A stretch of 64,000 bases of DNA from Celoporthe dispersa. Taxonomy: Eukaryota > Ascomycota > Sordariomycetes > Diaporthales > Cryphonectriaceae. The translations under genes and the position numbers were made by a program. A model generated the notes under the pieces. That model made no database searches. It was not told the DNA's origin and saw only the letters and a program-made list of their open reading frames with translations. Below are positions 11,497 through 22,770 of this stretch, in pieces. The stretch covers positions 2,790,001 to 2,854,000 of the forward strand of contig WAID01000009.1 in assembly GCA_016584495.1 (NCBI GenBank), read 5' to 3'. How positions within the stretch are numbered: the first letter of the stretch is position 1; every line of letters begins with the position of its first letter.

Positions 11497-12439
11497 ATGG
11501 CCTCCCTCCTCGTCGTCATCTTGGCCGTCGAGGTCGCTGTGGCTGTGGTGAACACCATCGGCGCCACGGCCATCAACAACCTGGTGAGGCTTTCTCCGGC
11601 CACCCTTCCTTGCTCTCTACCTCTGGGTGTAGACAGAACCTACCCGATGGCGCGCTGACAGGGGCGTCGGCACAGCTGTGGAAGCTCTACATCTCCTCCC
11701 CGTCGAGGACCTCGAGGCGGATCCGCGGACAGCGCGAGCTACAGCAGTCGTACCTCCAGGTGCGGCACGACCTGAACGCTACGAGCAGCCAGGACGAGTT
11801 CGCCAAATGGGCCAAGCTGCGGCGGCAGCATGACAAGATGCTGGAGGAACTGGAAAAGTCGAGTACGTCTCGAGACATTATATTCAAATCCATTCCTTAC
11901 TTGTAACCCTCCACTCCTCACCACCCCTCCCCTCCCCCTCCCCCAAACACACAATTCATCATTCTACATACGTCCTTCCCGTAGGAGTAGGCGGGCTGCT
12001 GACCTGGTGCATTCGTCCTGTGCACACAGAATCCGGTATCGACACGACCAGGGCCTCCTTCGACAAGACCGTCAATGCAGTCCGCTGGCTCGGCACCTCG
12101 GGAGCCCGCTGGTTCCTCCCGTTCTGGTACTCGCGCCAGCCCATGTTCTGGCTTCCCTATGGGTGGTTCCCATACTACGCGGAGTGGCTCATCTCGTTCC
12201 CACGGGCGCCGATGGGCAGCGTCAGCATTGTGTCGTGGCAGCTGGCGTGCACGAGCGTGATCGCGCTGATCACGGATACCATAGGGGCGCTGGTGAGACT
12301 GGCCCTGGACATCAAAGGTGGTGATTATGCGTCGAAACAGAAAGAACAGCCAGTCAGGGCCGGGGATACGGGCAAGACCGACACGACACAGGGCACGCCA
12401 GAGAAAGAGAACGAGGTGCGCTCCAACAAGGACACATGA
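11497..12439 (+). CDS. GET1: GET1/WRB, ER receptor subunit for tail-anchored proteins
   Basis: Get1 is the ER membrane subunit that receives tail-anchored proteins from the Get3 ATPase (227 residues). Exons are 11497-11583, 11676-11862 and 12030-12439, total in frame. An N-terminal membrane segment (LLVVILAVEVAVAVVNTIG) is followed by LWKLY. A charged coiled coil comes next, with the family block LNATSSQDEFAKWAKLRRQH, which binds Get3. The C-terminal half carries FLPFWYSRQPMFWLPYGWFP and FPRAPMGSVSIVSWQLAC, the usual second and third membrane segments. The tail is polar and probably disordered. All landmarks of the CHD5/GET1 family are present and the frame is intact. Confidence 0.95.
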
Positions 12440-13317
12440 AAGAACCGTGCTGTGTATATATTCTAGTCTTGCAGCTGGGGAGGAAGAGAAAGAACAAAAC
12501 CATGTTCACATGTCTCTCAACAATTTGACGCAAAGTTCTTCATGGCCGGTGAGGACTGAAACTCTGCAACACTAAGTGAGATGACTCTTGGCAGAGTACT
12601 TGGGCTCGCTCTGGGCAACACTTTGACTCTAGCAACCACTGGAAAAAGAAAAGATTGCTAAAGCTTCGAAAGTGCCCGGTCTTTTTGTGGTTTTCCCGTC
12701 TCGTCAGAACAAGAGAGAGAGAGAGAGAGAACGGCTACTTGCTCCCCCAGCAGCAGCACGAGCGGCTCCTCCAGATCTTGCCGCATCTTCAGACTTACCA
12801 AAACCTCCTTCTGTCCCCGAAAATAGTATGACCAGAAGCAGGATGCAGACTTTGATCTCAGATCAGCATCGAGCATGGCCGGGAGCAGTCGCGTCGCTCG
12901 CGGATTCTCCTTTGCAAAGACTCAGTGGTCGAGTTGCAAATTTGTTGTTGGATGGAGAAGGTTAGGGAAATTTTCCTGGCTCACTGAAATACCAGCTGGA
13001 ATGCCCCACCCTGCCCACCTGAACCCACTACTGCCAGGCGGCGCCAAGGGTTTGCAGGGGTCGAGCTTGGGTGTCTAGATCCCTGTCTAGCAGGAGAGAT
13101 CGCCCAGCGCTGAACGGGCTGGCATTGCTATAGTACTACGTAGCTATAGTTGCACATGCACATGCGTCTGTACTTACATAGTACAGCCAGCCTTGCACAA
13201 CAACGAACGCTCTTGGAGGGCGATGATTTCTGGCCTTCCCTCCTCTTTCCCTTCCGACCTCACCACTAGCACCACCACCACCACCACCACCACCACCACC
13301 ATCCAGCCACAGCTGCC
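12440..13317. other. Intergenic with simple repeats
   Basis: About 0.9 kb with a (GA)n run near 12713-12731 and an (ACC)n trinucleotide tract near 13270-13301 just upstream of the next start codon. No gene seen. Confidence 0.5.
13270..13301. repeat. (ACC)n microsatellite
   Basis: About ten perfect ACC units ending 17 bases before the start codon of the next gene, so within its 5' leader. Confidence 0.85.
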
Positions 13318-14435
13318 ATGGTGGCCATATCATGGGGGACGTAGGTCGCGCACATGCACACATCCTCACCAGCGTGGGCAGCCAACTAATGTCACAAACA
13401 TAGGATCAAGTCCCTCCTCATCTTCTTCGGGCCCATGCTCGTTCCCAAGGCGATTACGTGGTACCGCTCCGCGAAGAAACCGCCCACGGGACCAGAGCAG
13501 GCCCATCATCCCTCCAGAACCGAGCCCTCCTCGCCATCCTCTTCCTCGCCGCGGCAGCAGTCCTCTTCCTGCTCTGCCTCTCCCCCCTGACATCGCCAGA
13601 GAACATCTTCGTCGCCACCCGCTCCAACCCCACAGCCTCCAGCGGCCTGCTCATGTCCCAGCTCTCCATGAGGCGGCCCCTGACAGCGAGGGATGAGGTC
13701 CTCCGCACGAGGCTCGAGAGCAAGGCCGGCAAGCTGCTCTACTACAAGTACGGACCAGACGTGCTGGCGGACTGCCCGTTCTGTAACTCCCAGGACCCGA
13801 CGACATACCTCCTCTACGCCGCGCCGGCCGTCGCCGCCCCACACCTGCTGAACGCCGCCCTGGTCGGCCTCGCGACAAGTGAGCTGCTCACAGGCAGGAC
13901 GGGGGCCCAGTGGCGCCGCCTGGCGACGTACGCCGTCGTGGCGCTGGCCGCCGTCGACGCAGGCCTTTTGGTGCAGTGGGACCACGTCGACGGCAACGAG
14001 AGAGCCCGGATGCTGCGCGAGGTCGTCTTTTTCTACTGGCGCGCGCGCGTGGCCCGGTACGCCGCCCTCGCCTGCCTGGACCTGGCCCTCGCGGCCGTGC
14101 TGTATCTCAGCGCCACGAACAGGCTGTTCGTGCCCGACACGACCATCTCGGAGCGGATCAACCTGATGACGGCCGCGGTGAGCGCGGCCAACATGAGGAT
14201 CCGGACCGCGAACGTGCTGAAGAATACTGTGGCCCGGGATGGGGAGCTCAGGGCTGTGGATGCGGGCTACTGGGCGCACGAGGGCGTGCTGATGCAGGAG
14301 GCCATGGAGAGCCAGGAGGTTGTGGACAGCATGCGTGATGCGGTCGAGAACAGACGAATCGACCTTCAGACGATGGAACAAGCAGCAGAGGAGTTCGCCC
14401 AACGGATGATGGGACGCCCTCTGGTGGCCGAGTAG
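13318..14435 (+). CDS. Uncharacterised multi-pass membrane protein of filamentous fungi
   Basis: A membrane protein of about 351 residues with no function I can name. Exon 1 (13318-13340, MVAISWGT) is joined through a GTAGGT...CATAG intron with a CTAAT branch-like site to exon 2 (13404-14435). Exon 2 opens with IKSLLIFFGPMLVPKAITWY. Hydrophobic segments follow at ALLAILFLAAAAVLFLLC, YAAPAVAAPHLLNAALVGLA, TYAVVALAAVDAGLLV and ACLDLALAAVLYL. A Cys motif (YGPDVLADCPFCNSQDP) lies between the first segments and the PHLL segment, as in fungal homologues I remember as hypothetical proteins. The opening segment and the second segment are in different frames with no possible intron between them. One base therefore appears to be missing between about 13462 and 13510. 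Confidence 0.78.
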
Positions 14436-14791
14436 GCAGGGCCCACAAAGAGATAACCTCTAGTCCTTTTTTTTCTTTTAGGAGGAAAAAAAAAAGGGAG
14501 GGAAACTGGCAATTAGGAGAAAAAAACTCGTATTCACCATTCAGACCTCCCGACTCATCATGCACGTGGCCCCCGTGATGGTGAGGATAGGACCACCCTC
14601 AAGGTGCCGAGAGGCCAGTGACGCCTTGTGTAAAAAGTACTATATGCTCTGTAGACACTATGTCTTGCTTGCTTGGTCTTGGATATTCCTAAACGCCGAA
14701 ACACTGCCCCTATATTCAAAGGCCTTCTCAATCAGACAGAGTCTCTGCCACACGCCGTATAGGACCCAGCGGGGACAGGTAGGGCTACTAA
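14436..14791. other. 3'-3' intergenic gap
   Basis: The gap between convergent genes. Only A/T runs near 14467-14525 are notable. Confidence 0.5.
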
Positions 14792-16841
14792 CTAGCCTTT
14801 CCCATCCGGCTTCGTTATTGTGATGCCCGTGCCCACACTGGAAGATGTACTGCCCTTTCTTGAGCCGGGACCGTGGATCTCGGCGGTGCGTCCCTCCTCT
14901 GCGCTTCGCTCTAGGAAGCCAGCCCACAGATCGGCCAGAGACTCCTTCCCGGATGCAGATGACGTGTCCGAGAAGAAGTCGGTACTCAGAGATGGTGTGC
15001 TGGGCGTCCTGTGGAATGGCGAGGCTGGCAGTCGCAGGGAGCTGTGAGAGGCGCCGGGGCGGGCGAGTCCTGCCTGCTCCTTCTGCTCGTCCGTCCAGGC
15101 TAGGTAGCCGGCAATGACTTGTAATATTTGGAATCTTTTCGGGTCGGAGCGGTCTATCGAGAGGAACTGCAGGAGGTAATTCGTGATGATTTGCCTAGAT
15201 ACAGTGTTAGTCCTCTTTCGCAAAGGGTGCTAGGGTGCGCGCAAGAAGCGTACCGATCAACTTGCTCGTCTGGCTTCGTCTTTTTCAGATATCGGAGAGC
15301 TTTTGTGAGATGGTCGTTGAGTATGATCCCCTCGTGCCTCAGCTTCCCAATGAGCAAGTTCTTCTCTCTGACCTCCTTCTCGAATGGCGCCGTCCTTTCG
15401 AGCTCCTTCGAGAGTGTCGCCTTTGCTGTCTCGGCTTCCGCTGCCCTCTTGTCGGCGTCCTCGACCCGCCTCTTCATCTCCTGAAGCTGCTCCTCCGAGG
15501 ACTCGACCAGATCTCTCAGCTCTTTCCTCCTGGCATCCTGGATCTCTTGCAGCGCTCTTTGTAAGCCGTCGATGGTCTGTAGTGAGCTGTCTCGCTCCTC
15601 TGCGGCCCGGTCATACGCTTCTCTGATGGAGTCCAGTTGTTCCTCCAGATCGGCGGCCTTTTCTGACAGGCTTTCCCGCGTCTGCCGCTCCTCCATGGCA
15701 ATGACCTCCCATTCGCTCATGGCACTGCTCGTCGACTCCAGCTCGCTCCGGAAGTGTTGGACTTGTCTCGCCATGTCATCCTTTTCTTTCAGCCAGTTCT
15801 GCTGCGAGAGGTTGCTCCGACTCCTCAACGTCGTCAGCTCCCTGTTCGCCTCTTGTAGCTCGTCTCTCAGCTGGGCCACCTCCTCCTCAGACGAGGAGGA
15901 CCCTTTTGTAATTCTTCATTCTGAGCCTCGAGCTCTTCGATGCGCTGGTTCGCTTCTTCGAGTTCTGCTCTGTCCCTTTTAAGCCGGTCGCCCAATGACT
16001 CCTTGATTTTCTCAACCCTCATCAGTAGCGCCTGGTATTGTTCCTCTGCATCATTCTTTGCGGACTCGGTCTCCTCCAGAGCAGTTTTCAACTTGGCGAT
16101 CTCTGACGAGTGCGACTCTTGTATGGTCTCCAATTGCTTGCGCGATTCCTCCACCTGCGCCAGAAGCGCCTCTCTTTCTTGTGACATCACCTCTAGCTTT
16201 GCGCTGGTGTCATTCGAAGTAATATCTGTGGTGGTCGTTGAGGGCGCGTCGCTGGAGACTGGATGGCCGTTCACTGACGACGCTCGCGCATGTCCGTTGG
16301 CATGCGGTGCCTCGGTCTCTGTGGCAGCACTAGGTGGAACTTGCGTTTTCTCGGTGTCCCTACTTTCGGCCTGGGAGAATGACATGTTAGAAACAGGTTG
16401 GCATATCGTCAGCGAGCTGAGCCGGGAAGGACGTAAGCGATCCCACGGTCGAAGATGCCATTGACGACGACGACTCCATCGCAAAGGATATATGGAGCAC
16501 CCCGTGAGGGAGGTACACAGTACATGCAGGGAGGAAGCTCGTGTCCGCAGCACGGAGGTGGGTCTGCCGGGGTTTCGTCCGTGGTGCTCTTTTGCTTGTG
16601 CATTGCCAGGGCACTGGGCGCTCAGACTTACCACCGGGGGTTCTGGGGGCTCCTCTTCAGCAGTAGACAGGTCGTTCGCCCTGTCCTCCTCTCGGGGACT
16701 CGGCTGGTTGGCGGTGCCATCGCCATCTCTGCTGCTGCTGTCGACAGCCTTCTTGGGCTTGCTCTTCTTCTTGTTTTTCTTCTTACTGCCTGTGCCTGCA
16801 GGGGAACCTGAGACTGCATCGGGTGGGGCGGCCGAAGACAT
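14792..16841 (-). CDS. RUD3: Rud3/GMAP-210-like golgin with GRAB domain
   Basis: This is a cis-Golgi tethering coiled-coil protein of about 576 residues. Exons are 16841-16632, 16370-15254 and 15194-14792, with GTAAGT...CAG and GTACGC...TAG introns. The N-terminus is low-complexity and Lys-rich (KKKNKKKSKPKK) followed by an acidic stretch. The middle is almost continuous heptad coiled coil. The C-terminal GRAB (GRIP-related Arf-binding) domain is clear: IITNYLLQFLSIDRSDPKRF followed by QILQVIAGYLAWTDEQKEQAGL, which recruits the golgin to membranes through Arf1. The tail is Ser/Pro-rich. Two coiled-coil frames (ending LEAQNEELQK and starting SSSSEEEVAQLRDEL) abut without an intron. One base is missing in or near the A4G3 run at 15901-15907. 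Confidence 0.88.
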
Positions 16842-17752
16842 GGTCAGTTAGCACTGGGCACCACTCCGGGCTTTGATGCGTCTTGAAAGGACAGATGGCA
16901 TTGGGTGGTGGTGGACAGCAGCAGTTTTCCGAAGGTTGCAGGTGTCAACTCCAATAAGCCTCTTGGTCTGGTTACTGGTGTCGTTCTAGGCACTGCAGGG
17001 TGGCAGCGCAGGGTGGTTTAGCAGGCACCCACAGCGGAAGCTACGGTGGCCCAGACTGTCTTCCCTCACTGGCTGTGCCCGAATTCAGGGGTCCCTAGCA
17101 GCAAATAGTGGGGAGATCTAGGTGCTATGCTTGGCTAAACATCAAAAGATTCTTTCGCTCCAATTTTGGAACACCGTTTTTCTCTCCCCTTCTTTCCTCT
17201 CCATACATATTTCATCTTCGCAAAACTAGGACTCATATCTCTGCTCGAACGCATGCGTCCTAGCTCATTCAATACGAGTGAAGCGAAGTAGACCAAATTT
17301 GCCTTTTATAATCCTAATGACCGTCCGAGGTACTTCCTCCATGGACTCGTTGGGTTCGCTATGCGCAAACAACCTCTTGCTCAACTCACATTTGGGATGA
17401 CATCGCCTACTGCTGCTCTGCCTCTTAATATCGTAAGATATATCCGGCTAAATTGAACCTCCCATTGCGCCTGTCTTGGAGCACTTGGCACGAGCCTTAT
17501 TGCTAAAGGCACCGAGATAGTATGCCTGTAGATTGTCGTAGCTATTCTGTTTCTCCTAGATTGAAGGTTTTCTGTATTTCGAATACAATCAAAACACGAG
17601 AGGCTTTCTCAAATACTAGTACTTGAGACCATCTGAATGCTTTACTTATGGACACTTTGTGCTGAATATAGATGGTTTTGCTCTGTTGATACCCTTGATG
17701 GGATTATTTACTGAAAGAAACTGTATGGAAAGTGATTCTAGGAGACTGGATC
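16842..17752. other. Intergenic
   Basis: About 0.9 kb upstream of RUD3 and downstream of NOP15. The 17120-17720 part is noticeably richer in A/T than its surroundings. No gene is supported. Confidence 0.45.
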
Positions 17753-19667
17753 TTATCCTCTCGTCTTTCTGGGCGTCGCCGCCCCCTTGGCGGTCTTCTG
17801 TGGCGTCTTGGCTGGCCTGCCTCTAGGACGCTTCGCAGGTTTGGGAGTCGCCTCCTGCTCCTTCTCGGCAACCTCGCCCTCAGCAGCCTCCACGGCGGGT
17901 GGCGCCTCGATAGCCTTGGTGGGGGCATCCTCAACGGCCTCGACAGTCTTGCCCTCGGTAGCCTCTGGCGCAGCGATGGCCGGAACGGCATCGACACCCA
18001 CGACCTCGGGTGTATTGAACTCGTAGCCCACGGCCTCCAGCTTCTTGGCCCTCTCAGCCCGTCTCTTTTTCTCCTTGTTGACCTTTCGCGCCCACTTGTC
18101 CTCAAGAAGGGGACGTTCCATCTGCTTGCCTTCCATCTTGTTCCATGGGACGGGCTGCATATCACAAATCAGTACCTGGCTGATGTCGAGTGCGGACGGG
18201 AAAGCATACCTTGAATCTCTTGTTGGCTCCCTTGAAGAGTTCATCGTGAATCTGTGCCTTCGGGATGACACTGCACTTGAGAATATGGCCAAAGAGCAGA
18301 TAGTTCTAATGCAGGTCAGTCTTCATCCAGCAACCGAGTGATTCGCAGTCTGCAGCACTCACGTCCATGGTCTTGGCAACAATCTCAGCAGTGCTGAGCT
18401 CCTCGAACTCGACAAATGCAAAGTGCTTCGCCCGACCAGTTTTCTTGTTCCTGGAGACCCTGAGGTTCCGGATGGGACCGAACTGACTGAAGTAACTCTT
18501 CATCTCGTGTTCGTAGAAACCATGAGGCAGACGACCGACATATACCACACCCGTTTCCTCCTTTGCTTTCGAAGCAGCAAGCGCCTTCTTTGCCCTCTTC
18601 TTCTCCTTGTTGGATAACTCAGGAATCTTGCCAACGTCTTGGCCCTCCTCAAAGAGGACAACCCCAGAGCCGGGACCATCCTCATCTCCACTGTCAATAG
18701 TCTGGACAAGGGCTTTGGTCTGCTCATCAGCCTCATCTTCCGAGGATGAGTGCTCGTCTTCATGGAAAGCAGCAGCCTCAGCCTCAGCCTTGGCCTCTTT
18801 GACAGTGCTCTTCTTCTCCTCGGCTGGCTCTTTCTCAGCCTTCTTCCCAGACTTCTTGGTCGACTTGGGTGTCTTTGTTGATGTCTTTGCTGAGGCAGGC
18901 GCAGGTTGGGCTGCCTTCGAAACACTCTTGGGAGTCTCCTTGGGCTCTGCAATGGTGCTGCCAGTGGTCTTTATGGTAGTCTGCTCAGCTCCCTTGATTG
19001 GTGTCTCCTTGGCCATCTTTCCTTTGGCAGGTGTCTTCTCCTTCTTCGACTTGGTGGCAGGAGTACCTTGGACTGTCTCCGAGGTTTGCTCCTGAGCGTC
19101 CTTGGCCTTGGCCTTCGCAGGCGTGGTAGTCTTCTTTGGCTTAGACGCAGGTGTCTTCTCGACAGCCATGGAGGTGCTGTCCTCAATGTCCTTTGCCTTT
19201 GAAGGTGTCTTGTCCTTCTTGGTCTTGGAAGCAGGTGTCTTCTCTACCTGCTCGGATGCAGCCTCCTTGGTTTCCTTTGCCTTGGCTGGAGTCTTGGCCT
19301 TTTTGGTCTTTGGTGTAGGTTCGACCTCCTTGCTTGCTGGTTCCTCGGTATCCTTAGGCTCGGATGGGGTCTTCACAGCCTTCTGCTTCTTCGTGGCAGC
19401 TGGGGAGACATCCTCGGTGGCTTGTATCAATGTCAGTTCTGGTGTTCCATTGCCTGATATCAAGAATATGTCTAATGGGAGCGAGAAATCTCACCCTTTC
19501 GCTTCGAGGCCTTGGGAGTCTTGGGTTTCGACTTGGGCGCCTCAACAGTGGTGGCTGGGGCCTCTGTGGCCGTAGCTTGAAGTATTGTCAGTATATGAGT
19601 ATTCTTTTGACTTGAGAAATATTGGGGACATACCCTTAGACCTTCTGGGTCTCAGTTCTGGAGCCAT
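17753..19667 (-). CDS. NOP15: NOP15/NIFK-like nucleolar RRM protein with H1-like N-terminal repeats
   Basis: This is a ribosome-biogenesis RNA-binding protein for the 60S pathway (556 residues). Exons are 19667-19634, 19575-19495, 19420-18363, 18305-18210 and 18154-17753, total in frame. The RRM spans the third to fourth exons: RNP2 is VVYVGRLPHGF, RNP1 is GRAKHFAFVEF, and NYLLFGHILKC ends the fold. Next come the family-specific KGANKRFKPVPWNKMEGKQ and KWARKVNKEKKRR blocks that identify Nop15/NIFK. The N-terminal half is a Lys/Thr/Pro/Ala-rich region with about four imperfect repeats of 26-30 residues containing KTPAK/KTPSK, then an acidic stretch. The C-terminus has an AT-hook-like KRPRGRPAK. 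The basic repeats resemble linker-histone tails and are longer than in yeast Nop15. Confidence 0.92.
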
Positions 19668-20100
19668 TATGGGCAGGTTGTGAGCAGGTAATTCTGACTT
19701 TGCTGTTTACCAAGGCTGTTCCAGGTGCAAGTTAGGATGGTAGGCAGCTTTTCTCCTTCAGCCATATTTTTTTTGAGAATTCTGCCACAGGGTAGCAGCT
19801 TTCCCCAGCAGGCGGTGAGCCGGGGCCACCTTCCTCCCCCCCCCCATGTATCTGCCACTAAGGTCTGGCTATCCCTGCTCAGATCTGGCCGGCCGGGAAA
19901 GCCAGCAATGCTATTGAACTTCAATTTGAGGCGACGTTTCCACACTTTCTTTGCTCTACAGGCTGCTTCCATACCTCAATTAACTTCCTCGCTCCTTTGC
20001 AATCTACCGTGTCAACTTCTCATCACTTCGTACGCTCGAGTCTCTCACCACCTACTTTTGGACTTTCTGTCAACATTCCAACTAGCACGCATTACACAAA
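19668..20100. promoter_or_regulatory. Shared divergent promoter of NOP15 and SSS1
   Basis: A 433-base head-to-head gap between the NOP15 and SSS1 start codons. It contains an interrupted C-rich run near 19838. No specific factor site can be named. Confidence 0.55.
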
Positions 20101-20624
20101 ATGGCCGACCAAGTGTCAGAGATCCTCGAGGCGCCCAAGGAGTTCGTCCACGATGGCATGCAGTTCAGTACGTCGAGACCCCGCGCCCCGGTGCTGGACC
20201 TCTCTCTGCAAGTCCTCAACAAGTCCGCTGATTCCGTGTGCAGTGAAGAGATGCCAGAAGCCGGACCAGAAGGAGTTTCTTAAGGTATGCACGCCTCCAG
20301 CTTGTCGCACGCTTGCCCTGCCTCCCGACTAACATGTGATGTTAGATCTCGCAAGCAGTTGGCGTTGGCTGTAAGTAACCCTTCGAACTACACTCCGGTC
20401 GATAGCAATGCTTCGAACAATCCAACGACGATACGAGAGCTCTTGAGGGCTGCTACTAGCCGCTGCTGTTACCGTCAACGAACCTGCCTCCCATCATCGC
20501 AACACGATCTCTGGAGTTGGCCTGACTGACTCTTGGGAAACTAGTCTTGATCATGGGCTTCGTTGGCTACATTGTCAAGTTGATCCACATCCCCGTCAAC
20601 AACATCCTTGTCGGCGGCGCATAG
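20101..20624 (+). CDS. SSS1: Sec61 gamma subunit of the ER translocon
   Basis: The small essential gamma subunit of the Sec61 protein-conducting channel, 70 residues, the usual family length. Four short exons (20101-20167, 20244-20284, 20346-20370, 20545-20624) join in frame. The protein has an amphipathic N-terminus (EILEAPKEFVHDGMQF), the conserved KRCQKPDQKEFLKISQAVG block, and a single tail anchor GFLIMGFVGYIVKLIHIPVN ending in NNILVGGA. All of these match yeast Sss1. The gene is too short and intron-cut to be seen as a single open frame. It is divergent from NOP15. Confidence 0.97.
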
Positions 20625-21669
20625 ACATCGAGACGCGAAGTCGAAGCGGTACCCGGAACGAACAAGAACACGCGCGAACGTGAGCAGACTACCCAGCTCT
20701 TTGGGGAACGGAATAGCCTCATGGGCGTAGCAGTACGCGCGCAGTCGAGTAATGACTGATAGGCGGTAAGAGGATGACCGCATGGAGCATTGGATTTGGG
20801 ACTAGTCAAAATTATTATACCATAACTGCAAGGCGGATAGGCTGGTGCACAAACAAATGATCAATTTGAACACATTCTACAGTCCAGAGTTGTGTTGCCT
20901 CCCCATCTCAGGACATATCGCTTAGCATTGGGCTAGCGACTTTCACTGTGGTGAAGGTTTTCCTGCGGAAGGACATATGGATTCAGAGGATTAGGGTGGC
21001 TCTCAGACTGCCGCACATAGTGCTCGCTCCTTGGCCTGCAGAGCTCGATAAGCTTGTCGCCGGGAGGCTGTGAGCGAACTTGAGGATGGGCTGCTTGATC
21101 GCGGATAGTGCATTCGAGGGACGAGAGCCGGCGCAATATGTCTGTGGTGGCTGTGTATGAGGGAGGCCATGTACCACTCCGGTGTCTGATTTTCGACAGC
21201 ACTCGAAGACGTGGCCTTTTGCTGCTGTGTGGCGTTCATGTCTCTTGCACGTCATGTTCGGGGGCTTCATGACCGGATGCTGCTACCACCTCATGTTCCC
21301 TTCTGCTGTCATGAGCTTGAGCGTTGACTGCAGGCCTGCACATTTTATAAGAACCACCGCAGGCTTCAGGTTGATTACGTAATAGCGAGTAGAAAAGGCA
21401 AGCTTGAGTGCTTGCACTCTAGATCAGAACGTCTCTTGCACGGGCAAGCCTCCCTTCTTTGATGCCACCATCCGCAAGCAGAACGCCGGTCTCCAAACGT
21501 GTCAAGCACTGCACTATTAAGCCTTCACTGTTGGTTATCAGCCCCTCCCCCTTTGGAAAAAAAAAAAAGAAGAAGAAAAGACTCGACCATGTGAACCACA
21601 GAGTGTTGAAAACACTCCATCTAACTTGACGAATCTTCCGTCGTAATTAGTGTGTACACCACATCCACA
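20625..21669. other. Intergenic
   Basis: About 1 kb between SSS1 and the next plus-strand gene. Short A-rich run near 21558. No gene recognised. Confidence 0.5.
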
Positions 21670-22770
21670 ATGAGACCGCAATCACTAACAACACAGTCTT
21701 ACTCAGAAGCTTGCCAAGGGTACCGGGAGACGGTGAGAATGTCCAGAGCACTTGACAAAGACACCATCCGCGCCCTAGGCCGAGGTGATCCGTCTACGGC
21801 GTATGAGGCGATTTCGAGAGCTGTGACCCAAACCATGGGAGAGGACGACAGGGAGGAGGAGCTGCTCGAGATCGAGGTCCTGGGTAAGAGTCACCCCCTC
21901 GAGCCTGGCACATTTTTTGTCCAAGATGGGAATGCACTCGGCATCTCCAAGCTCGGGCTTGTGCAGGCCTTCTTCACGGCGCGAATGATGCTCCAGGGTC
22001 ATCACGGTGGCCAGGGAGCTATACTTGCCGCAGAGCAGGTCCTCGCCGTGACCAGTGTCATCCTACTCATGGACCCGGAGCATGTCACGGCGGCGAACAC
22101 AAGGAAGAGGCTCATACAGGCCGAGGGGCAGCGCTGTGGTGAGGCTCATCAGCTGGCGCTGATCCAGAAGGACCAGTTCTACATCGACAGCCTCCTCACA
22201 AGTCGTCTGCACAGGCATACAAAATCACCTACCCTGTGGAGCCATCGGCGGTGGCTGGTCGAGACGGCTCGCGGACGCGGCTCGCCTCCTGAAGTGGTTC
22301 GAGATCTGACGCGCGTCGTGATGATCGCTGGAGAAAGACATCCTAGAAACTACTATGCGTGGTGCCATGCTCGCTGGCTGACTGGCCTGCCTCTGCCTCC
22401 AAAGCATCCGGCAGGGGATGTGTCCTTGTTGAGAGCGCTGGTGGCCGCGACAAAGCCGTGGTGCTTCCGCAACCACACTGACATCTCGGGCTGGTCATAT
22501 CTCTCCTTCCTGCTCACAAGAGTAGATGACACGGAGAGAAACTCCATCTTCCGAGAAGCAGCCAACCTCTGTGCCTCCTTTCGGTGGGTCAACGAATCGA
22601 CCTGGGTCTTTCTGCGGACGCTTGCGGCGTCAGGGAGCGTGGGAGACGACGAAATGGCTCTTTTCCACGACACCATGACTTCTTCACTGCGCAGATGTGA
22701 GGGCACAGAAGGCAGGCGAGCGGTGGAGCAGGCGCGATTCTGGTCTGAGACATACCATCGGCGCTCGTGA
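21670..22770 (+). CDS. Protein prenyltransferase alpha-subunit repeat protein (PTAR1-like)
   Basis: Single-exon protein of 366 residues with protein prenyltransferase alpha (PPTA) repeats. These include SPTLWSHRRWLVE, HPRNYYAWCHARWLTG and a degenerate DISGWSYLSFLL, plus YTTSTM-independent start MRPQSL at the first ATG. The canonical farnesyl/geranylgeranyltransferase alpha subunits have more, tightly spaced repeats. The long N-terminal region and the loose repeats fit the PTAR1/Ecm9-like group of non-catalytic or Rab-GGTase-like proteins. No membrane segment or signal peptide. The frame is intact. Role in prenylation is inferred from the repeats only. Confidence 0.82.
   Translation: MRPQSLTTQSYSEACQGYRETVRMSRALDKDTIRALGRGDPSTAYEAISRAVTQTMGEDDREEELLEIEVLGKSHPLEPGTFFVQDGNALGISKLGLVQAFFTARMMLQGHHGGQGAILAAEQVLAVTSVILLMDPEHVTAANTRKRLIQAEGQRCGEAHQLALIQKDQFYIDSLLTSRLHRHTKSPTLWSHRRWLVETARGRGSPPEVVRDLTRVVMIAGERHPRNYYAWCHARWLTGLPLPPKHPAGDVSLLRALVAATKPWCFRNHTDISGWSYLSFLLTRVDDTERNSIFREAANLCASFRWVNESTWVFLRTLAASGSVGDDEMALFHDTMTSSLRRCEGTEGRRAVEQARFWSETYHRRS

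Noticed and set aside
13506..14402. Antisense frame over the unknown membrane protein
   Set aside because: Codon-bias shadow of a GC-rich sense gene.
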